Shown: positions 1 to 8,697, numbered from the stretch's first letter. The stretch is DNA of 64,000 bases from Fibrobacter sp. (GCF_017545445.1 NZ_JAFWOM010000140.1:1-64000), one strand, 5' to 3'. Translations and numbers: made by a program. Notes: a model not told the origin generated them from the sequence alone.

Positions 1-585
1 GCTAGCAATGCAAACGTCGAATTCCGGAGTGCGGAGTTCGTCGAGGAACTTTTCGAACGGGCCAACGTAATCGAGAGCGGAGGTTTCCGGAACGTCACGA
101 CCGTCGAGGAGAATGTGGACGCGAACCTTCTTGACGCCTTCCTTCTTGGCCTGGGCGACCATAGCCTTGAGGTGAGCGATGTTGGAGTGAACGTTACCAT
201 CGCTAAAGAGGCCGATGAAGTGGAGAACCGTGTTCTTTTCACGAACGTTGCCGGAGATTTCCTTCCAAGCGTCACGGTCGAAGATGTCGCCGCTGTTGAT
301 GGCGTCTGCAACGAGGGCTGCACCCTGGTTGTAAACCTGGCCAGCACCGATAGCGTTGTGGCCGACTTCGGAGTTACCCATGTCTTCGTTGGTCGGCATA
401 CCGACGGCGCGACCGTGAGCCTTCAAGAGAACGTTCGGGTACATCTTGAAGAGGTTGTCGAGAGTCGGGGTGCGGGCAGCCTTGATGGCGTTGCCTTCGA
501 CCTTATCGGTGATACCAAAACCGTCCATCACGATGGTGACGACCGGGCCCTTGATGCCAGGGAAGTTGGAAAGTTTCTTGAGCAT
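1..585 (-). CDS. gpmI: 2,3-bisphosphoglycerate-independent phosphoglycerate mutase, N-terminal part
   Basis: This is the first 195 codons of an iPGM, which interconverts 3- and 2-phosphoglycerate in glycolysis; the rest lies beyond the window edge. The protein opens MLKKLSNFPGIKGPVV and carries the metal-binding MDGFG motif, the NSEVGHNAIGAGQ segment around the catalytic Ser, and LLDGRD, all family hallmarks in the right order. DGFG replaces the more usual DGWG. The ATG at 585 follows GGAG with good spacing. The upstream leader (586-939) holds an unusual hairpin array, so expression may depend on RNA structure. Identity is firm. Confidence 0.93.
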   Translation of the reverse strand, partial: MLKKLSNFPGIKGPVVTIVMDGFGITDKVEGNAIKAARTPTLDNLFKMYPNVLLKAHGRAVGMPTNEDMGNSEVGHNAIGAGQVYNQGAALVADAINSGDIFDRDAWKEISGNVREKNTVLHFIGLFSDGNVHSNIAHLKAMVAQAKKEGVKKVRVHILLDGRDVPETSALDYVGPFEKFLDELRTPEFDVCIAS

Positions 586-603
586 ATTTACTCCATTAAA
601 ATG

Positions 604-932
604 TTACGCGACAAATTTAGAAACTTTTGCGTAAGGCGAGTGAAACGGGACTGTTTACAGGCCCACTTTTGAGCCTAGCAAAAGACACTCGAAGAGTGTC
701 AAAGGCGAGTGCTGCGGCAAAAGTGTGCAAGGTGAGAATGCGCAAAAACTTGTTTTTGCATTTGCGAGCCGTAGCCACTGACGTCGAAGACTTCAAAACA
801 ACTTGTTGTTTTGACATTGCCGAGCCGTACTAAATGCGTGCAAATTGAGTGCCGCAGGCAATGTTTACATTGCCTATGGCCGAGATGCAGCCGCATGGCA
901 TCGTAGATGCCAAAAGCGCTCCGAAGGAGCGC
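604..932 (-). repeat. Array of unlike hairpins in the gpmI leader
   Basis: The gene-free stretch 586-1067 is mostly filled by perfect or near-perfect inverted repeats. They are 604-634 (long loop), 647-664 (one mismatch), 684-700, 742-759, 793-814, 856-875, 896-912 and 916-932. Most have 2-4 nt loops and every stem sequence is different. Several are followed within 4-7 nt by CGAG, at 637-640, 706-709, 765-768, 821-824 and 881-884, giving a period near 60 bp. On the minus (gpmI) strand the stems at 684-700 and 916-932 are followed by TTTT and look like terminators. No convincing protein is encoded here. Confidence 0.8.
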
Positions 933-939
933 CAATATA
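932..939 (-). promoter_or_regulatory. Possible -10 box for gpmI
   Basis: The minus strand reads TATATTGG directly before the hairpin at 916-932. It resembles the TATATTTG boxes found before the que operon, cmk and the tRNA in this window. No clear -35 is visible. If used, the gpmI transcript would begin with the hairpin array as a leader of about 340 nt. Confidence 0.4.
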
Positions 940-1014
940 GAAAAGTGTGCAATGCATGAGAAGTGGGTGTGCTTGCAGATTCTTTTTTGAGTCTGGTAAA
1001 ATGTTTAAGGAGCA

Positions 1015-1045
1015 TTAAAAAAGCCCTCCCGACTTGGGAGAGCTT
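1015..1045 (-). terminator. Rho-independent terminator after the 1068-2105 lipoprotein gene
   Basis: Arms AAGC and CTCCC pair with GGGAG and GCTT around GACTT with one mismatch. On the minus strand the stem is followed by TTTTTT. It separates the lipoprotein gene from the gpmI leader. Confidence 0.75.
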
Positions 1046-1067
1046 CTATAGGAAAATCTATTTTAGA

Positions 1068-2105
1068 TTACTTCGCTTTATAGACGAGCAATTTGAAAGA
1101 GACGTCTCCGTTGGAATCAGGTGCAGAGGCTTCCGTGACAATAAATGCGTAGAAGTCTGTTGCAGAACCTGTATTGGGAACGTATTTAGGACCAATTCCC
1201 ACGTAGAACAAATCAACTACACCCAAGAAGTCCGGAACAGTTTCTTTAAGAGCGCCCTTGAGGTAAGTAAAGGAATCTGTTGTCGGATTTTGCGGCAACC
1301 AGTTCTTACTATAGTTAGTGGTTCTGTCTCCATCGCTTTCATTGTCAAAGGCCGCAAACTGGATGCCTGTTGTACTAGAAAGAAGAACGTTTCCGCCAGT
1401 GCCAAAGGTCTTGAAGCACATGTCTCCAGTAGTAGCATCTGAAGCTTTTCCTGAAGCAAAACTCAAGCATTTATGAATCTTGGTGTTGAATTCGATGGAA
1501 ATTGTATCAAGCGGTGCACCCGGAACCTTAGCTTCGGAGGAAGAGCTTTCTGGAATTTTGCATTTTTCTTCAGGACGAACGAAGCCAATTGTATCGATAG
1601 TGACGGATTCGATTGCTCCATCGTAGGCCTTTGCCGTAATGTAGAGCGTGAATTCGCCGCATTCGGTATAGTTTTCTTCGAGGTTCGTGTAAAGACCATA
1701 TTCCTGAAGGTTTATGGTTGTGATTTTAGAACTTGCAAAATCAATCGGTGTTAATGTCGTTGCAACACCACCGCTGGTTTGGCTCTTGCTGACAATATCG
1801 AATCTAATGTCGGTGAAACGAGCTTCATCAACGTTTGCAACTGTAGAGGAATCGCCCAAGTCGAGAGTGATATCTCCTCTAAACTTAACTTTGGTAGCGT
1901 TTGTTGCACTGACTCCAAGATTGGAGAATACGATTGCGGTTTCTATAGTAGGCTGAGGCAAAGACATTGGAACAAAGGCAGATGAAGAACTGCCTGACGG
2001 CATCGGCGGAGCGGAGGTGCTATCATTACCGCATGCAACAAAACTCAATGCACCCATACCGAGTGCACAACCTAAAATCAGTGGCGTTAAGAATTTTGAA
2101 TTCAT
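1068..2105 (-). CDS. Lipoprotein of unknown function
   Basis: A 345-aa protein with a lipoprotein signal (MNSKFLTPLILGCALGMGA, then lipobox SFVAC), so it is probably anchored in the outer or inner membrane. A short Ser linker (GSSSS) follows the Cys, and a second one (ESSSSE) divides an N-terminal beta-rich part from a C-terminal part. I recognise no catalytic motif. The start at 2105 is chosen over an upstream in-frame start because AAAGGG lies just before it and the signal peptide begins there. It lies downstream of uvrB on the same strand, 168 bp away, so it is probably transcribed separately. Confidence 0.8.
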   Translation of the reverse strand: MNSKFLTPLILGCALGMGALSFVACGNDSTSAPPMPSGSSSSAFVPMSLPQPTIETAIVFSNLGVSATNATKVKFRGDITLDLGDSSTVANVDEARFTDIRFDIVSKSQTSGGVATTLTPIDFASSKITTINLQEYGLYTNLEENYTECGEFTLYITAKAYDGAIESVTIDTIGFVRPEEKCKIPESSSSEAKVPGAPLDTISIEFNTKIHKCLSFASGKASDATTGDMCFKTFGTGGNVLLSSTTGIQFAAFDNESDGDRTTNYSKNWLPQNPTTDSFTYLKGALKETVPDFLGVVDLFYVGIGPKYVPNTGSATDFYAFIVTEASAPDSNGDVSFKLLVYKAK

Positions 2106-2242
2106 ATTAATACCCTTTCTCTGTAATCTTTTAATGAAAATAAACAAAATATGGAAAAAAAGCACTACTAATTTAAAAAAAAAGTGTTTAAAAAAGTTGT
2201 TGAAAATGCGTGATTTGCATCATAGAACAGTAATTTGGATAT

Positions 2243-2262
2243 TTTTACAAACGATTGTAAAA
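2243..2262. terminator. Inverted repeat after uvrB
   Basis: A perfect 8-bp inverted repeat, TTTTACAA then TTGTAAAA with loop ACGA, lies 12 bp beyond the uvrB stop. It is AT-rich and a weak stem, but its position suits a terminator. Confidence 0.4.
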
Positions 2263-2273
2263 TAAAGTTTTCG

Positions 2274-4574
2274 TTAGACGTTCATGGAGCGTATAATATC
2301 GCGGATTCGGGCAGCTTCTTCGAAGTCGAGGCGGGCTGCAGCTTCCTTCATTTGGCGTTCTAGATCCGCGAGCTTGGAGTTGCCTGGATTGCTTCGCCGG
2401 GCTCCCACGCTTCGCTCGGAGTAAGTGTAGCTTGCAATGACGTTAGACGGGGATGCCGCAGAACGGTTGCCGGTCGTGGCTTTCTTTCGTCCCTCGTCTG
2501 TAGCTCGCTTGCGAGCGTTCTCTCGTCTAAAGCGCGAGGGCTGCAACGGTTCCATCGGGCGGATACCAGGGGTGATGTCTTCGCTATTTTCCTCATCCCA
2601 TCTCTCGTCTCTCTCCCAGGTTGGTGAGCCTGTCGAACCATCGTCTAAATCGCCCAGCGGGTCGATGATTCGCAGGTCTTCTTCGATTTTGCGGGTGACG
2701 GACTTTGGTGTGATATGGTGTTCGGCGTTGAATTCCTCTTGCAAGGTGCGACGGCGGTTTGTCTCGTCGATGGCTTTTTGCAAACTTTCGGTCATGTTGT
2801 CCGCAAACAAAAGCACTGTGCCGTTCACATTACGGCTTGCGCGGCCCATCGTCTGGATGAGGCTGCGGTAGTTGCGGAGGAAGCCTTCTTTGTCGGCATC
2901 GAGAATCGCGACCATGCTCACTTCGGGGAGGTCGAGACCTTCGCGCAAGAGGTTGATGCCCACGAGCACGTCAAATTCACCGCTGCGGAGCCCGCGGATG
3001 AGTTCGTGGCGCTCGAGCGTCTTGATGTCGCTGTGGAGGTATTTGGCACGGATGTTTGCTTCGATGAAAAATTCCGTGAGGTCCTGCGCCATCTTCTTGG
3101 TGAGCGTCGTGACGAGCACGCGGTCGCCGTTTTTCACGACTTCTTCGATGCGATACAGGAGTACGTCCATTTGTCCTTGAATCGGGAACAACTCAATCTT
3201 CGGGTCCAAAAGTCCGGTCGGTCGGTTGATCTGTTCGGTCACGACTCCGCTGGTCTTTTTGAGTTCGTAATCGCCGGGGGTCGCGCTCACGAATAGCACC
3301 TGCTTCGGGTACATGTACTCGAATTCGGCGAAGTTCATCGGGCGGTTGTCGAGAGCGCAGGGCAGGCGGAACCCGTACTGCACAAGCGTGGTCTTGCGGG
3401 ACTTGTCGCCTTCGGCCATGCCGCCTACTTGCGGGATGCTCACGTGCGATTCGTCGATCATCAAAAGCCAGTCGTCGCCAAAGTAGTCGATAAGCGTGAA
3501 GGGGCGTGTGCCCGGAGCGCGGTCTTCGATGATGCGGGAGTAGTTTTCGATGCCGTTGCACATGCCGGTTTCGCGGAGCATTTCCATGTCGTAGCGGGTG
3601 CGGCTCGAAAGGCGTGCCGATTCCAATACTTTGCCTTCCTTGTCGAGTTCGGCAAGGCGGTCGGTAAGTTCGAGTTGGATGCGTTGCAGCATACCCGCGC
3701 GATTTTCTTCTTTGGTGACAAAGTGCTTAGCTGGTGCGATGGTGAGTTCTTCGACTTCCTTGATGACTTCGCCTGTGACAATGTTGAAACGGCAGAGGCG
3801 ATCGACTTCGTCGCCGAAAAGTTCAATGCGCAGCCCATCTTCGTCGTAGCTCGGGTGGACTTCGATCACGTCGCCGCGGACGCGGAATGAGCCTCGGTCG
3901 AGGCTAAAGTCGTTGCGCGAATACTGGATGTGGACAAGGTCTCGCAGAATGCGGTCGCGGTCGTAAATGTCGCCCTTCTTGATGCGAACCATCAAGTCGA
4001 AGTATTCGCTCGGGCTGCCGAGGCCATAAATGCAGCTTACGGAAGCAACGATGATGACATCGCGGCGGGTGAGGAGGTTGGCCGTTGCGCGCAGACGGAG
4101 CTTGTCGATCTCGTCGTTGATGCTTGCGTCTTTTTCGATGAACGTGTCCGTGTGCGGAATGTAGGCTTCGGGCTGGAAGTAATCGTAATAACTGACGAAG
4201 TATTCCACCGCGTTGTTCGGGAAGAATGACTTGAATTCCTGATAAAGCTGGGCGGCGAGCGTCTTGTTGTGCGTGAGAATGAGCGTTGGCTTGCCGACAT
4301 TTTTGATGACATTTGCCATCGTGAACGTCTTGCCGGAACCGGTCACGCCGAGAAGCGTCTGGAACTGTTCGCCGTTCTTGAAACCTTCGGTCAATTCTTC
4401 GATGGCTTTGGGCTGGTCGCCTGCAGCACCGTAAGGACTTACGAGGTCAAAATCCGCACGCGTGGGCGCCTGGAACTGCTTGAGTTTTCCGGGCAAGCTC
4501 TTGGAAGGCGGTAGCGGTTTAGCTATCGGTTTTGCATACGGATCAGGAGTAATAGTCTTACGTGCGCGAGCCAT
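2274..4574 (-). CDS. uvrB: Excinuclease ABC subunit B
   Basis: UvrB is the DNA-damage verification helicase of nucleotide excision repair, loaded by UvrA and nicked beside by UvrC. Seen here: Walker A GVTGSGKT (residues 76-83), the beta-hairpin segment around [20 protein letters not shown], the DESH box, helicase motifs including GRASRN, and a C-terminal UVR motif (about 735-764). At 766 aa it is roughly 100 aa longer than usual. The surplus is a 40-aa N-terminal extension and a low-complexity stretch (about 645-734) between helicase and UVR motif, part of which is coded by dispersed repeat DNA. No Shine-Dalgarno precedes the ATG. The start codon and upstream 50 bp are duplicated at 4751-4803. 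Confidence 0.97.
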   Translation of the reverse strand: MARARKTITPDPYAKPIAKPLPPSKSLPGKLKQFQAPTRADFDLVSPYGAAGDQPKAIEELTEGFKNGEQFQTLLGVTGSGKTFTMANVIKNVGKPTLILTHNKTLAAQLYQEFKSFFPNNAVEYFVSYYDYFQPEAYIPHTDTFIEKDASINDEIDKLRLRATANLLTRRDVIIVASVSCIYGLGSPSEYFDLMVRIKKGDIYDRDRILRDLVHIQYSRNDFSLDRGSFRVRGDVIEVHPSYDEDGLRIELFGDEVDRLCRFNIVTGEVIKEVEELTIAPAKHFVTKEENRAGMLQRIQLELTDRLAELDKEGKVLESARLSSRTRYDMEMLRETGMCNGIENYSRIIEDRAPGTRPFTLIDYFGDDWLLMIDESHVSIPQVGGMAEGDKSRKTTLVQYGFRLPCALDNRPMNFAEFEYMYPKQVLFVSATPGDYELKKTSGVVTEQINRPTGLLDPKIELFPIQGQMDVLLYRIEEVVKNGDRVLVTTLTKKMAQDLTEFFIEANIRAKYLHSDIKTLERHELIRGLRSGEFDVLVGINLLREGLDLPEVSMVAILDADKEGFLRNYRSLIQTMGRASRNVNGTVLLFADNMTESLQKAIDETNRRRTLQEEFNAEHHITPKSVTRKIEEDLRIIDPLGDLDDGSTGSPTWERDERWDEENSEDITPGIRPMEPLQPSRFRRENARKRATDEGRKKATTGNRSAASPSNVIASYTYSERSVGARRSNPGNSKLADLERQMKEAAARLDFEEAARIRDIIRSMNV
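2619..2640. repeat. Dispersed palindrome core inside uvrB
   Basis: This 22-bp block begins GGTTGGTGAGCC and ends CGAACCA. The same core occurs in intergenic hairpins at 10972-11013 and 45954-46002. Here it is read in frame as DGSTGSPTW in the linker before the UVR motif. Confidence 0.8.
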
Positions 4575-4622
4575 GATTTAGTAGACAGTAGGAAGTAGAC
4601 GGTAGACAGGAAAGATAGTAAA
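4570..4622. repeat. 53-bp direct repeat, copy 1 (covers the uvrB start)
   Basis: An identical copy lies at 4751-4803, 181 bp away. The repeat contains the uvrB ATG (as CAT on the plus strand) and a minus-strand TATCTTTC box, so the presumed promoter and start region exist twice. The sequence is built of 7-bp words such as GTAGACA and TAGGAAG. Confidence 0.95.
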
Positions 4623-4865
4623 TAAGAAGTGATTAGTGGCTAGTGGTTGGTGGTTAGGAATGGTCATCTTGGAGGGGACCGTTTGATGGTTACATTGTCC
4701 TGTTTACTAACCACTGCGTACAGACTTCTTGTTGTGGCTAAGCATGGCGGGCCATGATTTAGTAGACAGTAGGAAGTAGACGGTAGACAGGAAAGATAGT
4801 AAAAGATTAAAAAATCCTTCCTACTTCCTACATCCTACTTCCTACTATTTTCTACATTGCGTTCC
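4575..4865. other. Repeat-filled spacer between uvrB and the UreE-like gene
   Basis: The 291 bp hold the two 53-bp repeats (second copy 4751-4803), stretches of 7-bp words (TAGTGGT, TAGGAAG, CTACTTC) and no plausible gene. A plus-strand TACATTGC box at 4853-4860 probably serves the next gene. Confidence 0.7.
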
Positions 4866-5132
4866 ATGCTTTGCAATCGGATTCTTGGCACGACTCATCA
4901 CGGCACTTACAAGAAGGTCGTTGACGTTCCTCTTTTACGAGAGGAACTGACGGCGCGTTCTATCCGCTGCATTGCACGCGATGGTGTGGAAATAGAAATC
5001 GACATTTACGAAGACTTGCAAGAAGGCGACATCGTCGCCGAGACGGACTTTAATGTGTATGCAATCAAGATTTACGTACCCAAGAAAAAGCCCGCCGAAG
5101 AACCGATGCCCAAGTTCAAGAGCTATTTGTAA
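4866..5132 (+). CDS. Small protein resembling the UreE N-terminal domain
   Basis: An 88-aa protein with the pattern LxxRxxR, then DGVEIEI, LQEGDIV and AIKIYV. That recalls the N-terminal domain of the urease nickel chaperone UreE, where a similar DGxEIxI...LxxGDxL order occurs. The C-terminal metal-binding UreE domain is missing and no urease genes are nearby, so a nickel role is only a guess. The ATG at 4866 is preferred over an in-frame TTG at 4857. TACATTGC ends 5 bp before the ATG and no Shine-Dalgarno is present, as expected of a leaderless message. Confidence 0.6.
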   Translation: MLCNRILGTTHHGTYKKVVDVPLLREELTARSIRCIARDGVEIEIDIYEDLQEGDIVAETDFNVYAIKIYVPKKKPAEEPMPKFKSYL

Positions 5133-5262
5133 TTGGATTTTTTGGTTATAGGTTTGCGCAGCGGTCATGCACGAAGTGCTTTGATGTTAAATTGGATTTT
5201 TTTTAGCGATTTGTTCAGAAAAGAGTTATATTGATTGTAATCCCCCCATTGTAGAGAGCTTT

Positions 5263-6540
5263 ATGTCGCCAAATAAAAAAATCTGGTCCATTTTTGCTGC
5301 ATTTCTTTTCGGCACACAGGTTTTTCTTGCATGTACTGAACCAAATCCATCGCTTCCGGTCGATGAGATTGCTGTTCCTCAGACTGCAACTAAGGATACT
5401 ACAGCGTCTGATACCGCTGTTACAAAAACTGATACCACCACAAAAGACACAGCAGAACTCCATGCAAATTCTGAAAACGGTGATATAATTCGCACCTACA
5501 TTCTGGGGGATAGTACGGGGGAACTCTACTCTGGCAAATTGTATCTCGATTACCCGGCGGATTCCTTCTTGACTAAGTTCGAACTTGGCGATATTGTGAC
5601 TGTGGCGATAGACGGCTACGATACTCTTGAAATGCCGGTAGCGGAGTCTTCTGGGGACGTGCCTATTGCATGGTTCATGGTTTCGGCAATAAGTGGTTCG
5701 GAAAATGTACTTTTGACAATCCATAACGGGCTGTTATCTGATGCTCTTAGAATAAAGGATTTAACGAAACCCATAAAAGTTACTATCTCCATGAAGGAAA
5801 AGGGCGGCTTTCTGTTTGGCCTCGAAATGCGTTATGCCCAGTACATGGATTATTACATAGAAAATTATCCAGAACTTTCCGTTGAAGAATTTGCAAACTT
5901 TAGGGAAGTCCGCACCACGGGTATGGGTAAGAACAAACTCTATCGTTCTTCTAGCCCCATTGACAATTGTCTCGGACGCAATCTCAAGGCGGATTCTCTC
6001 GCGAAAGAAGCGGGGGTTGCCACGTTTATAAATCTAGCGGATTCTGAGGAGAGTGCCAAGTCATTTAATGGTTTTGACTCATCTTATTATTCGTCGCAAA
6101 ACGCAATCTTTTTAGCAATGCCCGTAGAATTCTTTACCAGGTCGTTCCAAAAGAGACTTGTAAAAGGGTTCCGCTTTATGATTGAGCATGATGGGCCGTA
6201 TTTAGTGCATTGTACTTATGGCATGGACCGCACCGGTTTTACGATTTCCGTTTTGGAAGCGCTGATGGGGGCAACTTCCGAAGATATTCAGGCTGATTAC
6301 GCGAAGACGTTTAGCAACTACTATAACGTTGTCGATGGAAAGCAAGTTCCTTTGAATGAACAGCAAGTGGATTTTTTCAAGAATGTCGTTACAAGGAATT
6401 TGCAAGCAGTCTATCACGCAGAGAAGATTGAAGTTCCTGATATAGACCATGCCGATTGGGCTACCGCAACGGAGAAATATTTGAGAGTACTCGGAATGAC
6501 TCCGGAGGAAGTTGCTACTTTAAAAAGCAAGTTGAAGTAA
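5263..6540 (+). CDS. Lipoprotein tyrosine/dual-specificity phosphatase-like protein
   Basis: A 425-aa exported lipoprotein (signal through lipobox VFLAC). A Thr/Asp/Lys linker containing KDTT and TDTTTKD repeats follows, then an N-terminal beta-rich part and a C-terminal phosphatase domain. The signature is HCTYGMDRTGF, that is Cys317-X5-Arg323, the PTP loop. The earlier FREVRTTGMGKNKLYRSSSP stretch matches the substrate-side region of bacterial PTP/phytase-like enzymes. The substrate is unknown; phosphotyrosine or inositol phosphates (plant phytate) are both possible outside the cell. A TATATTGA box lies about 35 bp upstream. The catalytic Cys and Arg are intact. Confidence 0.85.
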   Translation: MSPNKKIWSIFAAFLFGTQVFLACTEPNPSLPVDEIAVPQTATKDTTASDTAVTKTDTTTKDTAELHANSENGDIIRTYILGDSTGELYSGKLYLDYPADSFLTKFELGDIVTVAIDGYDTLEMPVAESSGDVPIAWFMVSAISGSENVLLTIHNGLLSDALRIKDLTKPIKVTISMKEKGGFLFGLEMRYAQYMDYYIENYPELSVEEFANFREVRTTGMGKNKLYRSSSPIDNCLGRNLKADSLAKEAGVATFINLADSEESAKSFNGFDSSYYSSQNAIFLAMPVEFFTRSFQKRLVKGFRFMIEHDGPYLVHCTYGMDRTGFTISVLEALMGATSEDIQADYAKTFSNYYNVVDGKQVPLNEQQVDFFKNVVTRNLQAVYHAEKIEVPDIDHADWATATEKYLRVLGMTPEEVATLKSKLK

Positions 6541-6547
6541 TAGATTC

Positions 6548-7204
6548 TTAATACCAAATTTTCTCGTCACCGATGGTGGTCATCGGGCCGTGGCCGGGAA
6601 AAACGATGGTTTCGCTAGGGAGCGTGAGCAGTTTGCTTTTAATGCCGCTTACGAGGGTGAATTCGTCGCCGCCGAAAAGGTCGCTGCGTCCGCGGCTGCC
6701 TGCGAATAAAATATCGCCAGGGAAAAGGAGTGGCGGTACGTTGTCTTGTCCGTTCACTTTGCCGGGATTTTCGCAGTAGAACGCGAGACCGCCGGGGGAG
6801 TGGCCTGCAACGTGAATCACTTGCAATTTGATTTCTGGAATTTCAACGTTGTCGCCTTCGTCAAGGAATTTGCCGAGAGCGGGGGCGATGTCGTTGCAGG
6901 GGAGGCCGAACATTTGAGCTTGTTCTTGCTGCAAGCCTAAAAGGAATTCGTCTGCTTTATGCGCTTCGGCTTTGATGTTGTAAGTGCGTTCGATAAAGGC
7001 GTTTCCGAGCACGTGATCGAGATGCAAGTGTGTGTTCAGAAGGCGGCGAACGTTGAGGTGCTCGCTCTTGATGTAATCAGCTAGTGCCGCCTGTTCGCGG
7101 GCGTTGCTTACGCTGGGGTCTATCAAGATGGCGTCGCCGGCATTATTGCTTAAAATGTAGGCGTTTACACCGAACGGATTGAATACAAATTGCTTGATAT
7201 TCAT
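6548..7204 (-). CDS. MBL-fold metallo-hydrolase (glyoxalase II-like)
   Basis: A 218-aa protein with the metallo-beta-lactamase motif THLHLDH (His59, His61, Asp63, His64), then GHSPGG, PGDILFAGS and PGHGPMT, which supply the remaining zinc ligands. Such proteins hydrolyse thioesters such as S-lactoylglutathione analogues; the actual substrate cannot be told. There is no signal peptide, so it is cytoplasmic. Two adjacent ATGs exist (7207 and 7204). The second has the better 6-nt spacing to AGAGG, which overlaps the stop region of the MFS gene upstream, so the pair is probably translationally coupled. Confidence 0.88.
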   Translation of the reverse strand: MNIKQFVFNPFGVNAYILSNNAGDAILIDPSVSNAREQAALADYIKSEHLNVRRLLNTHLHLDHVLGNAFIERTYNIKAEAHKADEFLLGLQQEQAQMFGLPCNDIAPALGKFLDEGDNVEIPEIKLQVIHVAGHSPGGLAFYCENPGKVNGQDNVPPLLFPGDILFAGSRGRSDLFGGDEFTLVSGIKSKLLTLPSETIVFPGHGPMTTIGDEKIWY

Positions 7205-7214
7205 CATAAACCTC

Positions 7215-8516
7215 TTAACGTTTCTTTTTGCGCTTGCGTTTTAAACGTTCCCGTTTGACGCTTTCCATGGAAACTTCGTGGAGAATGTCTAGGACGCGTT
7301 CCCGTGCGTAAGATTTGTTGAGCTTGCGGTGCGTGACAAAGTCTAGCAGCAGTACGCATAAAAGTAATAATCCGACAAAGATGGAGAGGGAAATAGGCCA
7401 AAGATGGACGGAAAATTTAGTGGCGACGAGACCGAACGCAGGGGGCATGATGATGGAGCCGACGTAAGAACCGGCTAGCTGGATGCTGATGGCGCGGCTC
7501 GAAAGTGCTTCGCCGAAACGTGCCGGGGTCGCGTGGATGAGGGAGGGATAGACGGGGGCGCAGCCGAGTCCGAGCAAGCAAATGCAAACGGGCAACATCC
7601 ATAGCGGAAGTGGGAGCGAAAGCACTAGGCAGCCTGCAGCGACGATGAAAATGCCTGCGTAAATCAATCGGTGATCGGTAAACTTGATGGCGAAAAATCC
7701 ACTGATGATTCGCCCGATCATCACGGAGGCAAACATCAACGAAACGACCATTGCTCCGACTTCGGGCTTGAATCCGCAAGCGGTGAGGTAGGTGCCGCAC
7801 CAAAGGCTTGTCGAAATTTCGAGCGCAGAATAAAAGAAGAACGTGAAAAACGAAAGTTTCATGCCGGGAACGCGGAGGGCTTCGCGGAAACTGAGCTGTG
7901 CGGAATTGTTGGCTTTGCTATCGTGTGTTGCGGTTTCGAGATTCGTGGCGCCCGATACTCCGCCATTTGCTTCTTGCTTTTTCCACAGCGGGAGCGAAAT
8001 CAGAATCATCGTGAAAATGATTGCTAGAAGAATGGCGACCATTTCATAAGCTCCTCGCCAACCGTTGCTTGTCATAATCGAGAATGAAAGGAGCGATGGT
8101 CCGAGTGTCGCCCCGATTCCCCAGCTTGCGTGCAGCCAGTTCGTATGCTTGGATTCCAGATAAACGGCGGCGAAGTTGTTCATGGCCACGTCAACGGCGC
8201 CAGCTCCAATGCCCATCGGGATTGCCCATAAGCAGAGAATGTTGAACGAGTCCGCAAATCCGTAACCGATGGAGGCGATTGCTGTAAGCGCGATGCTGTA
8301 GGCGACGAGCTTGCCTGTCCCTAGAATGCGGAGGAACTTTGGTGTCAGTAAACTGGATATGATTGTCCCGATGGAAACTATAATGGAGAGAATGCCGGCT
8401 GCCGAAATGGGCGTGTTGAGGTCTTGCTGCATGAGCGGCCAAGCGGCTCCGAGAATGGTGTCGGGGAGGCCTAGCCCAATAAATGCTACGTATATGACGA
8501 TAAGCAAAAAAATCAT
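7215..8516 (-). CDS. MFS transporter (fucose permease-like)
   Basis: A 433-aa, roughly 12-TM major facilitator. The N-terminal YVAFIGLGLPDTILGAAWP is typical of the FucP/GlcP sugar:H+ symporter branch, and the C-terminus is a basic cytoplasmic tail. The cargo is not predictable beyond a small neutral solute or sugar. It is followed after about 10 bp by the metallo-hydrolase gene, so the two form an operon. The ATG at 8516 has no Shine-Dalgarno. A minus-strand TAAATTAC box ends 5 bp before it, the leaderless arrangement seen elsewhere in the window. Confidence 0.87.
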   Translation of the reverse strand: MIFLLIVIYVAFIGLGLPDTILGAAWPLMQQDLNTPISAAGILSIIVSIGTIISSLLTPKFLRILGTGKLVAYSIALTAIASIGYGFADSFNILCLWAIPMGIGAGAVDVAMNNFAAVYLESKHTNWLHASWGIGATLGPSLLSFSIMTSNGWRGAYEMVAILLAIIFTMILISLPLWKKQEANGGVSGATNLETATHDSKANNSAQLSFREALRVPGMKLSFFTFFFYSALEISTSLWCGTYLTACGFKPEVGAMVVSLMFASVMIGRIISGFFAIKFTDHRLIYAGIFIVAAGCLVLSLPLPLWMLPVCICLLGLGCAPVYPSLIHATPARFGEALSSRAISIQLAGSYVGSIIMPPAFGLVATKFSVHLWPISLSIFVGLLLLCVLLLDFVTHRKLNKSYARERVLDILHEVSMESVKRERLKRKRKKKR

Positions 8517-8537
8517 CGAAGGTAATTTATAAAAAAG

Positions 8538-8697
8538 ATGGCGGCTCTGGGGCCGCCATGATAATGTTTAGTCAGAGATCCTTCGACTCGTTGCACTCGC
8601 TCAGGATGACACTTTAAAAAAATGCCCGCACGATGGCGGGCATGACAATGTTCAGTTAGAGATCCTTCGACTCGTTACACTTGCTCAGGATGACACT
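8538..8697 (-). repeat. Two tandem units, each a terminator hairpin plus a 54-bp dispersed repeat
   Basis: Hairpin 8538-8559 (ATGGCGGC, 6-nt loop) and hairpin 8622-8643 (ATGCCCGC, 6-nt loop) are each followed by the same 54-bp block (8560-8613 and 8644-8697), which differs at 5 positions. On the minus strand both stems run into T-rich tracts and can terminate the cysS transcript. The stems differ yet both pair perfectly, while the flanks are nearly identical. The block contains GATCCTTCGACTCG and GCTCAGGATGAC, relatives of 33932-33974. Confidence 0.85.

Noticed and set aside
604-932. Integron attC array
   Set aside because: The stems are short, no gene cassettes lie between them and no integrase is seen.
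627-935. Short open frames on both strands across the hairpin array
   Set aside because: Both strands are open only because of the repeated palindromes; the products are Cys/His-rich nonsense without ribosome binding sites.
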